From an uncultured Alistipes sp. (GTDB lineage Bacteria > Bacteroidota > Bacteroidia > Bacteroidales > Rikenellaceae): 64,000 bases of DNA. The stretch lies in contig CAOJSG010000002.1 of NCBI GenBank assembly GCA_948442615.1, positions 1 through 64,000 of the forward strand, given 5' to 3'. Within the stretch, counting starts at the first letter, position 1. Each line of letters opens with the position of its first letter. This document shows positions 26,567 to 34,664 of the stretch, in pieces. The notes under the pieces are model-generated. The model saw nothing but the letters and a program-made list of their open reading frames with translations, did no database searches and was not told the origin of the DNA. The translations under genes and the position numbers were made by a program.

Positions 26567-27570
26567 AACCGAATCAAAGAAATTTATCCTTTGACCTGTT
26601 GAGAGCCGTGGGTCTTTTGTGTATTATATTGGCCCATGTAAATCCACCCGATTGGCTCTTGCAGCTTAGGTGTTTTGATGTGGTAATGATGGTTTGCATA
26701 TCGACCGTATCCTATACCGAATACTCAAAGCCCAAACCGTATTTGCGATATTTGACAGGACGCATAAAGAGGCTGCTGCTTCCTGCGTGGGAATATATTC
26801 TGTTGTTAGGCGTTGTATTTTACGTAATAGCATTGATGACGGGAACCTCTACACCATATCCTTTGAAGACACTGGTGATAGGTATATTCACGCTCAGTAG
26901 TGTCGGGTACCTGTGGATAATTCGTGTATTCTTATATAACGCATTCATAAACCCATTTATACCAAAGATAGCTAAAATTAATAGGGGGGGTGCTTGTTTG
27001 ATAATTCTTTACGCGTTGTACTCCGTTGTTCGGGATTTTTGCATGGACAGCAGCGTCCCGCATTTGGCAACTCTCTCCGAGGCATCTTTCCTTGATTTTT
27101 GGTCTTACGGATTAATTGCGGTCGCGGCTTATCTGCTTTATCATCTAAAAACGAAGAGTCTTATCTATGTTATTGGAGGCATTGCCTTTGCGTTGATTGC
27201 AATAGTTTGTATTGATGGCGGCTTCATCCCCAATACATTCAAATATCCGCCTGCATTGCAGTATGTATTATGGGGGTTGCTGGTAGTGAGTTCGTCATTC
27301 CTCCTTACAAGGTTGTATCCTATAAGGAAGTTGCCCGCATTTTTGACATTTATCTCTGCAAATTCGATGTGGGTGTATTTCTGGCATCTCATACCTGTAA
27401 ATTTCATTGCGCATTACAGGAGTATGTGCCCGCAACTGCTTGTGGATTCATGGTGGATGAAATGGATTTCGATCGTGCTTTTTGCTACGTCCGTGACATA
27501 CATCCAGAATATGATAGTAATATATTTAAAACGAATAAAACATAAAGTTTTAAGTTATGCAAGAAATTAA
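26563..27570 (+). CDS. Acyltransferase 3 family protein with a G7 tract (in frame)
   Basis: A 335-aa polytopic membrane acyltransferase. Typical features are NLSFDLLRAVGLLCIILAHVNPP at the N-terminus (family His at about residue 27), VMMVCISTVSYTEY, and a C-terminal ANSMWVYFWHLIPVNFIAHYR. The poly-G run 26984-26990 encodes Gly-Gly in NRGGAC at residues about 141-143. The coding sequence is distinctly more AT-rich than its neighbours, which suggests a separate origin. It overlaps the next gene by 14 bases. Confidence 0.87.
   Translation: MKPNQRNLSFDLLRAVGLLCIILAHVNPPDWLLQLRCFDVVMMVCISTVSYTEYSKPKPYLRYLTGRIKRLLLPAWEYILLLGVVFYVIALMTGTSTPYPLKTLVIGIFTLSSVGYLWIIRVFLYNAFINPFIPKIAKINRGGACLIILYALYSVVRDFCMDSSVPHLATLSEASFLDFWSYGLIAVAAYLLYHLKTKSLIYVIGGIAFALIAIVCIDGGFIPNTFKYPPALQYVLWGLLVVSSSFLLTRLYPIRKLPAFLTFISANSMWVYFWHLIPVNFIAHYRSMCPQLLVDSWWMKWISIVLFATSVTYIQNMIVIYLKRIKHKVLSYARN
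26984..26990 (+). repeat. Poly-G tract (G7) in an acyltransferase, in frame
   Basis: Seven G in an otherwise AT-rich gene, in codons 141-143. It stands out locally because neighbouring bases are mostly A and T. Confidence 0.85.
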
Positions 27571-28825
27571 AATTTGCGTAATCGGTCTTGGTTACGTAGG
27601 CTTGCCCTTGGCGCGCCTTTTCTCGACAAAGTACAAGACGGTCGGCTTCGACATGAACCAGAAGCGCTGTGAGGCTCTTATGGGTGGCCACGATGCGACG
27701 CTTGAGGTCTCTGACGAACTCTTGCAGGATGCCATCGACAACCATGGCTTCAGATGTACTTCAAACCTCGAGGAGGTAAAGGATTGCAACTTCTACGTTG
27801 TCGCTGTCCCCACTCCCGTCGATTCGGATAATCGTCCGGATCTGAGACCTCTTTGGGGCGCATCCGAGACTGTCGGCAAGGTCATCGGCAAGGGCGATAT
27901 CGTGGTTTACGAGTCGACCGTTTACCCGGGTGTTACCGAGGAGGAGTGCCTTCCTGTAGTCGAGCGTGTGTCCGGCCTCAAGTTCAATGAGGACTTCTTT
28001 GCTGGTTACTCTCCCGAGCGTATCAATCCGGGCGACAAGGAGCATACCGTAGAGAAGATCAAAAAGGTTACTTCTGGTTCTACGCCGGAGATTGCAGACA
28101 TCGTGGATGGCGTTTATAATTCGGTTTTGATAAATGGTACCCACAAGGCTCCGTCGATGAAGGTCGCCGAGGCTTCGAAGATCATCGAGAACAGCCAGCG
28201 CGACGTTAACATCGCCTTCATGAACGAGCTTGCCAAGATCTTCAATGCGATGGGGATCGATACCAACGACGTGATCGAGGCCGCTTCCACGAAGTGGAAC
28301 TTCATCAAGCTGAAGCCCGGTCTCGTAGGCGGTCACTGCATTTCGGTCGATCCGTACTACCTCATTCAGAAGGCTCAGGTTTATGGCGTGCTTCCCCGCA
28401 TCATGTCGTCAGCCCGCCGTCTCAATGACGGCATGGGCGCATATGTCGCCAACCAGACCATTAAGTGCATGAACAAAAAGGGCGTGATGGTCAAGGATGC
28501 GAAGATCCTTATCCTGGGTATCACCTTCAAAGAGAATTGTCCGGATCTGCGCAATTCGAAAATCGTGGACATTTACACGACCCTCGAGGAGTATACCTCC
28601 AACATTTCCGTTTACGATCCTTGGGCTGATTCGGCGGTCGTTAAGCACGAGTACGGGATCGATGTCACGAACACGCTTCCCGCCGAGAAGTTCGATGCCG
28701 TTATCCTCGGTGTCGCCCACAAGCAGTTCCTGGAGCTCGACGTGCGTTCGCTGGTTCGGGACGGCGGTGTGATTTACGATGTCAAAGGGCTCCTGCCCCG
28801 AGCTATTGTTGACGGACGTCTCTAA
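27557..28825 (+). CDS. UDP-N-acetylhexosamine 6-dehydrogenase, TviB/WbpO-like
   Basis: A 422-aa enzyme of the UDP-glucose/GDP-mannose dehydrogenase family that oxidises C6 of a UDP-N-acetylhexosamine to a uronic acid with two NAD. The Rossmann motif is GLGYVGLPLARLF, followed by VVAVPTPVD, ESTVYPGVTEEECLPVVE and GYSPERINPGD. The catalytic Cys lies in GLVGGHCISVDPYYL (about residue 260). LGITFKENCPDLRNSKIVD marks the C-terminal domain. Overall pattern favours the TviB/WbpO branch (GlcNAc or GalNAc substrate) over UDP-glucose dehydrogenase. It would supply an acidic sugar. A 254-bp gap without a gene follows. Confidence 0.92.
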   Translation: MQEIKICVIGLGYVGLPLARLFSTKYKTVGFDMNQKRCEALMGGHDATLEVSDELLQDAIDNHGFRCTSNLEEVKDCNFYVVAVPTPVDSDNRPDLRPLWGASETVGKVIGKGDIVVYESTVYPGVTEEECLPVVERVSGLKFNEDFFAGYSPERINPGDKEHTVEKIKKVTSGSTPEIADIVDGVYNSVLINGTHKAPSMKVAEASKIIENSQRDVNIAFMNELAKIFNAMGIDTNDVIEAASTKWNFIKLKPGLVGGHCISVDPYYLIQKAQVYGVLPRIMSSARRLNDGMGAYVANQTIKCMNKKGVMVKDAKILILGITFKENCPDLRNSKIVDIYTTLEEYTSNISVYDPWADSAVVKHEYGIDVTNTLPAEKFDAVILGVAHKQFLELDVRSLVRDGGVIYDVKGLLPRAIVDGRL

Positions 28826-29079
28826 AATTAAGGTCAGGCAGCTCTGCAAGTAGTCATCCGCAAGCCTGTTTGGGGCTTGACGGAATGATGTGGTGCGATA
28901 CCACGGGCTGCTGCAAAACGGGATCATGAAGGCAGGGTTCTACGTTTAGCTTGCTATTCACGGGCGCATAGGGCACTTGCTATATGGAATGATTCCTTTT
29001 CGGCACTTTGGCATATCTTATTTGATTCGTCTATGTTGCTGTGATTCATAGGTTGGAAACGAAAATAACATAAATATAT
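28826..29079. other. Gap inside the capsule locus, no gene seen
   Basis: A 254-bp stretch with no convincing open frame or promoter in the middle of an otherwise tightly packed operon. It probably marks a junction between exchanged gene modules. Confidence 0.4.
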
Positions 29080-30147
29080 ATGAAACCCCAATTAAGTGTT
29101 ATCATACCGGTATTCAAGGTTGAGGATTATCTGGAAAGATGCGTGAAGAGTGTGTTGACGCAGGATTATCGCGATCTTGAAGTAATTCTTGTGGATGACG
29201 GCAGCCCGGACCGCTGTCCGCAGATCTGCGATGAGTTGGCTGAAACGGATGAACGTATCATCGTCATCCATAAACCCAACGGAGGATTGTCTTCAGCCCG
29301 CAACGCCGGCATAGAAAAGGCGACCGGCGAGTACCTCGCATTTCTGGATAGCGACGATCAGTGGGCCGAGGGCAAACTGAAGACGCTGATGAGCGAAGTC
29401 GTACAGTCCTCATCCGATATTGTTTTTTATGCGAGCCGCAGTATCTATGAGGATGGGGCTCTATATCAAAGAGCAGAGTCGAACTTTTTTACAGGTGTTT
29501 TTAGAACGACCGATTCTGTGAATTTATATAAAGAACTTATTGATTCGGGGAATCTACATGAGTCTGCATGTACGAAGATCGTCAAGCGCAATTTTATTCT
29601 CGACAACGGTCTGAAATTCAAAAGCGGAATGCTTTGCGAGGATACGGAATGGATGTTTAGAGTACTTCGGACTGCTGATAACGTTGCCATATCGTCGGTT
29701 CCGTTGTTTATCTGCACGGAGAACCGCGCAGGTTCTATCACGAATACGGCATCTACGAGAAGCATTCGGGACATGCTTTCGATCATCGAGGGCTCTTTGG
29801 CATTCTACTCGAATTCCGATAGCATAACCAAACAATACGAGTTGGCGCATTGTGCATATCTGTGGTCTATCTGTGTCGGCTTGTATAACACCATACCATC
29901 TACCCCCCCCCTTCGGCAGACGGGGGTGCGGGGCATGCCATCCACCGACAGGAAGGAAATACGAACGAGGCTGTGCGTGGTGGCAAAGTCGCTTGACTTG
30001 AATTCGCACCCGAAGTCGAGAAAGGTGAGCATGGTGTATCGTCTTTTAGGATTCCGGTTCACCGCAAATATACTTGGATTGTATTTGAAATTATTACGCA
30101 AGAACTTGGTCAATAAAAAGAAACCGGTGAATGGAAAAGAAAATTAA
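29080..30147 (+). CDS. Glycosyltransferase family 2 with a C9 tract in a short insertion (in frame)
   Basis: A 355-aa GT-A enzyme. The catalytic domain starts LSVIIPVFKVEDYLERCVKSVLTQDYRDLEVILVDDGSPDR; NGGLSSARNAGIEKATGEYLAFLDSDDQW carries the DxD. From about residue 270 a 42-bp segment encodes TPPLRQTGVRGMPS and contains the C9 run 29903-29911. This segment is flanked by a 13-bp imperfect direct repeat and looks like an in-frame insertion before the normal tail (DRKEIRTRLCVVAKSLDLNSHPKS). Either a C8 or a C10 tract would replace about 78 C-terminal residues with a short out-of-frame tail. The next gene overlaps by 17 bases. Confidence 0.9.
   Translation: MKPQLSVIIPVFKVEDYLERCVKSVLTQDYRDLEVILVDDGSPDRCPQICDELAETDERIIVIHKPNGGLSSARNAGIEKATGEYLAFLDSDDQWAEGKLKTLMSEVVQSSSDIVFYASRSIYEDGALYQRAESNFFTGVFRTTDSVNLYKELIDSGNLHESACTKIVKRNFILDNGLKFKSGMLCEDTEWMFRVLRTADNVAISSVPLFICTENRAGSITNTASTRSIRDMLSIIEGSLAFYSNSDSITKQYELAHCAYLWSICVGLYNTIPSTPPLRQTGVRGMPSTDRKEIRTRLCVVAKSLDLNSHPKSRKVSMVYRLLGFRFTANILGLYLKLLRKNLVNKKKPVNGKEN
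29903..29911 (+). repeat. Poly-C tract (C9) in a glycosyltransferase, in frame
   Basis: Nine C on the plus strand (codons about 275-277), followed 11 bases later by GGGGG, so it can form a hairpin. It is the only tract with G on the minus strand. Confidence 0.9.
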
Positions 30148-31465
30148 GGTTCTGCTTTTGGTCGCAGAGCCATGGAGATCGGACGATTCCGGAGGCAATA
30201 CGTTGGACAATTTCCTCGGAGGAATGGAAAACATCGAACTCGCACATGTCTTTTGCAGCGATAGCATGCCCGATAACAATATGTGCACGCGATATTTTCA
30301 GATTCCTCAGAGCGCTGTCATACGTAATTTCCTTACCCGCCGGAAGGTGGGGCACGTGCTGACGATGGATGATATTTCGCGCGCCAAACGGAATATGTCC
30401 GACGGGAACGGCGGCGGTGCGGTGAACAATAAGACCGGGCTGAAGGCCAAACTATTCAGATGGATCAAGAACATACGTCCGGAGGTGCTGATAACGGCGA
30501 GAATGTTCATATGGCGTTATTGCAACTGGAAAACCCCCGAACTCAGGCAGTTTATTCTCGATTTCGATCCCGATGTCGTATATGCGCCCTGTTATGGGTT
30601 TCCCCAGCATCTGGCTCTCGCCAGATACGTAAAGGAGCTGACAGGTTGCAAGATTATCACCTGGTCGGCGGACGATTGTTATTCCTTGCGCCATTTTAAT
30701 CTCGATCCATTCTTCTGGGTGAATCGTTTCTGGAACCGCCGTTGTTTGAGGAAGACGTATCCTTATTATGACGAATTCTATAGCATCAGCGAGGAAGAGG
30801 CCGTGGAGTTGGAGCCCGTGGTTGGCAAAAAGATCGGGGTTTTGAGAAAAGGGGTTGATGTGCCGGAGACCTTTGTTCCGCGTGAGGTGCATAAGCCGAT
30901 CCGGTTCATTTATGCCGGCGGTCTATATCTGAACAGGCACAAAAGTCTGATTGCGATTGCGGATGCACTGCGAAAACTCAATGCGGATGGCCCTGTCAGG
31001 GCGGAACTCCATATCTATACCGGCAGTCAGTTGAAGGATAAGGATGCGAAGTCGCTGAACGACGGTACATCCGTGTTCAACCACGGTCTGATTCGCCCCG
31101 AAGAATTGTCGAAGATCTATCGGGAAAGCGATGTGGCGATTCATTGCGAGTCGTTCGACCTGAAATATCGCCTTATGACGCGTCTTTCATTCTCCACCAA
31201 GATCATCGATTGCTTCCAGAGCGGATGCGCCATACTGGCCATCGCATGGGAAGAGCACACCGGCATGAAGTGTCTGAAGCGCGAGGATGCCGCTATCTGC
31301 GTGACGAGCGTTAAGGACATCGAAGCGGCGGTGACCCGCATCGTCGAGAATCCGGAGCTGATAAAGGAGTATGCCATGAAGGCTTATGAGTGCGAGAAGC
31401 GGAATCATAGGATTGAAGATGTACAAAAGAAACTATATGATGCATTTGTAAGATGTAGTAAATAA
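30131..31465 (+). CDS. Glycosyltransferase family 4-like
   Basis: A 444-aa protein with a GT-B fold. The N-terminus KKIKVLLLVAEPWRSDDSGGNTL and IENIELAHVFCSD are acceptor-domain-like, FDPDVVYAPCYGFP lies near residue 150, and the donor half contains PIRFIYAGGLYLNRHKSLIAIADAL and HCESFDLKYRLMTRLSFSTKIIDCFQSGCAILAI, the GT4 block in a variant form. The start lies inside the preceding GT2 gene. Which sugar it adds cannot be read. Confidence 0.85.
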   Translation: MEKKIKVLLLVAEPWRSDDSGGNTLDNFLGGMENIELAHVFCSDSMPDNNMCTRYFQIPQSAVIRNFLTRRKVGHVLTMDDISRAKRNMSDGNGGGAVNNKTGLKAKLFRWIKNIRPEVLITARMFIWRYCNWKTPELRQFILDFDPDVVYAPCYGFPQHLALARYVKELTGCKIITWSADDCYSLRHFNLDPFFWVNRFWNRRCLRKTYPYYDEFYSISEEEAVELEPVVGKKIGVLRKGVDVPETFVPREVHKPIRFIYAGGLYLNRHKSLIAIADALRKLNADGPVRAELHIYTGSQLKDKDAKSLNDGTSVFNHGLIRPEELSKIYRESDVAIHCESFDLKYRLMTRLSFSTKIIDCFQSGCAILAIAWEEHTGMKCLKREDAAICVTSVKDIEAAVTRIVENPELIKEYAMKAYECEKRNHRIEDVQKKLYDAFVRCSK

Positions 31466-31470
31466 ATGAC

Positions 31471-32493
31471 ATGAGCAAAGAATATACTGGTTACTTAAAA
31501 GGTGTTGCCATTTTGCTGATGGTTTTCCTTCATCTTTTTACAAATAAGGAGGCGGATGGAAATTTGGGATTTCTGTTATCAGTTAACGACACACCTTTAA
31601 TATACTATTTAACACGGTTGTGTAATCCTGTTCCATTCTTTCTTATATTGAGTGGTTATGGATTGTATGCCATATATAGCAAATGGGGGGGGGTAAATCC
31701 CTGTAAACGAACAATCTATCTATATTTGCATTTGTGGATAATTTATCTTTTGCTCGTCCCTTTAGCTTGCTGTGTGCGACCTGACATGTACCCTGGCAAT
31801 TTTGCTATTTTCGTAAAAAACGCTACCAGTTGGCAATGTTCTTACATTGGCGAGCAATGGTTCTTTCTTCCCTATGTTTTATTGATGGCATCCTCTAAAT
31901 GGATTTTCAGACTATTTGATAAGGTAAACTGGTATGCGACTTTCTTGATAGGCTTGATTGTATATGGATTTTGTGTATATATGTTAAAAAGATATGGCGA
32001 AGCTACGCTGGCCGGCAATATGTTATTTTACAATATTTTTCTATCCTTTTATATGTTGTTCCCGTTCCTCCTGGGATATATGGCCAAAAAGTATCAATGG
32101 ATAGAGCGCGCGAATGCTTTTGTTAATAAACGGATATGCAGCAAGCCATTTATACCAGTGACAATGCTCCTGGTTCTATGTACGATCCGTTGTTTTGTTC
32201 CAAATGCTTCTGTTGATCCGTTTTATGCTATCATATTTGTTGTACTTTTCTCTATGATTTCGGTACCAAAAGTATTAGGTGCTGTTTTATCGTATCTCGG
32301 AAAACATTCAATGAATATTTGGTTAATACATACTTGGTTCAGCACTCGTCTTTTTCATGATTTTTTGTACGATACAGTACATTATCCCATAGCAATGTAT
32401 GTGAGCCTAATGGTGGTTAGTTTAGCAATTTCTCATATTGTGGAGATGCTCTACAAACCAATAGGAAAATACGTTAATAAGATTAATTTTTAG
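31471..32493 (+). CDS. Acyltransferase 3 family protein with a G9 tract (in frame)
   Basis: A 340-aa membrane acyltransferase with about ten helices. Its start GYLKGVAILLMVFLHLFTNKEADG has the family His at residue about 21, and PVPFFLILSGYGLYAIYSKWGGV follows. The latter ends at the poly-G run 31685-31693 (codons 72-74). The C-terminus LGKHSMNIWLIHTWFSTRLFHD is typical. Frame loss at codon 72 would remove nearly all of the protein. The gene is AT-rich. It starts five bases after the previous stop. Confidence 0.9.
   Translation: MSKEYTGYLKGVAILLMVFLHLFTNKEADGNLGFLLSVNDTPLIYYLTRLCNPVPFFLILSGYGLYAIYSKWGGVNPCKRTIYLYLHLWIIYLLLVPLACCVRPDMYPGNFAIFVKNATSWQCSYIGEQWFFLPYVLLMASSKWIFRLFDKVNWYATFLIGLIVYGFCVYMLKRYGEATLAGNMLFYNIFLSFYMLFPFLLGYMAKKYQWIERANAFVNKRICSKPFIPVTMLLVLCTIRCFVPNASVDPFYAIIFVVLFSMISVPKVLGAVLSYLGKHSMNIWLIHTWFSTRLFHDFLYDTVHYPIAMYVSLMVVSLAISHIVEMLYKPIGKYVNKINF
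31685..31693 (+). repeat. Poly-G tract (G9) in an acyltransferase, in frame
   Basis: Nine G followed by TA, encoding Gly-Gly after a Trp. Its early position in the gene makes it an efficient on/off switch. Confidence 0.9.
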
Positions 32494-32505
32494 CTAATAA
32501 ACTTA

Positions 32506-33495
32506 ATGGAAATAGGCTCATTTATAGAGCTTCAGCTCAGGAAAGGATCGGAGTGGTATGATCAGACAACGGATATCGCAAGACTGAATACGGCCCGCCA
32601 GGGTATCTGGCATGCGTTCAGGGTGACTGGATGCAAGCGGATATGGATACCCGTATACCAATGTGACTCGATCCGGGAGACTTTTGAGAAGCACGGTGTG
32701 GAAATGAAGTTTTATCATCAAGACCGTAACTTCAATCCTACCGACATTGCGGCAGAAGAGGACGATGCGGTATTGTTGTGCAACTACTACGGTATAATGT
32801 CCGCGGAGAGGATGCGGTTTTTGGCTCGGACCTTCGCCCATCCGATCATCGACTGCGCTCAGGCATTCTTCTGCAAACCGTTGGAAGGCGCATTGAATGT
32901 GTACAGCTGCCGTAAGTTCGTGGGTGCTCCGGATGGCGCTTACGTCGTGGGCAAGGATGCGCACCTGTTTGTGGAAGAGTATCCGCAATGCTATAGTTCG
33001 GATACCGCTGCCTTTTTGTTGAAACGCATCGAATACGGTTGCGAGGGGAAGGGCTATGAGGCTCGGGGGCTGAACGAGAGCCGGATTGACCATGAGGGCT
33101 GTATGAAGATGTCGAAGCTGACTCGCGTGTTGATGGATGCGGAGGATTATGACTACAACATCAAGAAACGCAAGGAGAATTTTGCATACGCGCATGAGTT
33201 GTTGGGGAGTATCAACCGGATCGATCCGACGATGTATATGGATGACGGGACCGTGCCGATGGTTTATCCGCTGGTGGTTGAGGAGGATGCGTGTATCCGA
33301 CGTCTGTTCGAGGCGAAGCATTTCCAGGGCCATTGGTGGAGCTATATCTGCGGGGAGCAGCCGGAGGATAGTTTCGAATACTGGATCAGCCGATATGTAA
33401 TTCCCATCACCATCGACCAGCGATACGGCAAAGAAGAAATCGATTATTTGGTGAACGTAATCAGGAATCGTCCGACAGAGTCGGAATCCGAATAG
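32506..33495 (+). CDS. PLP-dependent aminotransferase-like protein (DegT/DnrJ fold type I)
   Basis: A 329-aa protein resembling sugar aminotransferases or other fold type I enzymes found in capsule clusters. Visible features are LNTARQGIWHAF near residue 30, IWIPVYQCDSIRETFEKHGV, VLLCNYYGIMSAERM, an acidic site HPIIDCAQAFF (the PLP-ring Asp) and SCRKFVGAPDGAYVV, where Lys is the candidate PLP-binding residue. The protein is shorter than typical DegT enzymes (about 370 aa). With the ATP-grasp gene downstream it may form or attach an amino-linked group. Confidence 0.75.
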   Translation: MEIGSFIELQLRKGSEWYDQTTDIARLNTARQGIWHAFRVTGCKRIWIPVYQCDSIRETFEKHGVEMKFYHQDRNFNPTDIAAEEDDAVLLCNYYGIMSAERMRFLARTFAHPIIDCAQAFFCKPLEGALNVYSCRKFVGAPDGAYVVGKDAHLFVEEYPQCYSSDTAAFLLKRIEYGCEGKGYEARGLNESRIDHEGCMKMSKLTRVLMDAEDYDYNIKKRKENFAYAHELLGSINRIDPTMYMDDGTVPMVYPLVVEEDACIRRLFEAKHFQGHWWSYICGEQPEDSFEYWISRYVIPITIDQRYGKEEIDYLVNVIRNRPTESESE

Positions 33496-33518
33496 AAACT
33501 AAAACAATATAAAAAAAC

Positions 33519-34664
33519 ATGAACGATCAGTATAACGGGCACTTGTGCATTGTGTTTGCGCTGGAGCATTACAATCCTCTGAACATGATTCGCGCCTTGG
33601 GGGAGAACGGCATCAATCCGGTGTATATCTCGGTGAAGAGACGCTATGAGGTGGCTACGAAGAGTAAATATATCTCGGCGCTGCATCGTGTGGATTCGGT
33701 GGAGGAGGGCTTCAAGCTGCTGATGGCTGAATACGGTCATCTGGCAGCGGAAACGGGCAAGAAGCCTTATATCGTATTCTCGGACGACAAGTCGGTAGGG
33801 TATTTCGACGAGCGCTATGACGAGTGGAAGGACAAGTTCATTACCTATAATGCCGGCCGTACAGGTCGCATCAACGAGTTCATGGACAAGTATGAGATTC
33901 AGCAATGTGCGAAGCGCCATGGCTTCAATGTGCTGGATTCGTACGTAATCGGCAAGGATGACGAGCTGCCTGAGAATCTGTGGTATCCTATCATTACGAA
34001 AGATATCTCGCCTAACTCCGGCTCGTGGAAGTTCGACGTGTATATCTGTCAGAACGAGCAGGAGCTGAAGGAGGCCGTCCGGAAGATCGAGAGTCCGCTG
34101 ATTATGATTCAGCACTTCGTAGACAAGCAGAACGAGATGGCTCTGGAAGGTTACACCATCAACAAGGGCAAGGAGATGCAGATCGTGACCGAGATGAAGT
34201 GGAAGTACCTGATCCAAGGATACTATAGCCCTTATCACGACGTGAAGATGTTCCAGGACAAGGAGATGGAGAAAAAACTTCGGGCGATGTTCGAGGAGAT
34301 CGGGTTCGAAGGCGTGTTCGAGGTCGAATTCCTGATCGACAAGGACGGTACGTACTACTTCATGGAGACCAACTTCCGGGCTTCGGCCTGGAATCCGACG
34401 GGCAAATTTGCGGGGATGCCGTTGCCTTACCTATGGATCAAGGGTATGGAGAACGGTGCCATCGATCCTGCCGACCGCAAGGAATTCGAGCCTTTCACCA
34501 GCATGAGTGAGGTGATAGACTACGCCAAGCGTGTGGAGGGCGGCATGTGCTCGCTGGCCGAGTGGCTGCGGGACTTCAAAGATGCGAAGTGCGTGTATAT
34601 CTACGATAAGGAGGATCGGGGCCCCTGGGACGAGGTGATAAAGAACTTCGAGAGCTTCAAGTGA
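33519..34664 (+). CDS. ATP-grasp domain protein (carbamoyl-phosphate synthase-like)
   Basis: A 381-aa ATP-grasp ligase. The N-terminal pre-ATP-grasp domain has CIVFALEHYNPLNMIRALGENG, and the core contains FMDKYEIQQCAKRHGFNVLDSY, WYPIITKDISPNSGSWK, and the metal-binding end FEGVFEVEFLIDKDGTYYFMETNFRASAWN with the E-x-N pair. Such enzymes join a carboxylate to an amine with ATP. In capsule loci they are thought to add amino acids or similar groups to sugars or to precursors; the substrate here is unknown. The next gene's ATG shares one base with its stop. Confidence 0.85.
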   Translation: MNDQYNGHLCIVFALEHYNPLNMIRALGENGINPVYISVKRRYEVATKSKYISALHRVDSVEEGFKLLMAEYGHLAAETGKKPYIVFSDDKSVGYFDERYDEWKDKFITYNAGRTGRINEFMDKYEIQQCAKRHGFNVLDSYVIGKDDELPENLWYPIITKDISPNSGSWKFDVYICQNEQELKEAVRKIESPLIMIQHFVDKQNEMALEGYTINKGKEMQIVTEMKWKYLIQGYYSPYHDVKMFQDKEMEKKLRAMFEEIGFEGVFEVEFLIDKDGTYYFMETNFRASAWNPTGKFAGMPLPYLWIKGMENGAIDPADRKEFEPFTSMSEVIDYAKRVEGGMCSLAEWLRDFKDAKCVYIYDKEDRGPWDEVIKNFESFK

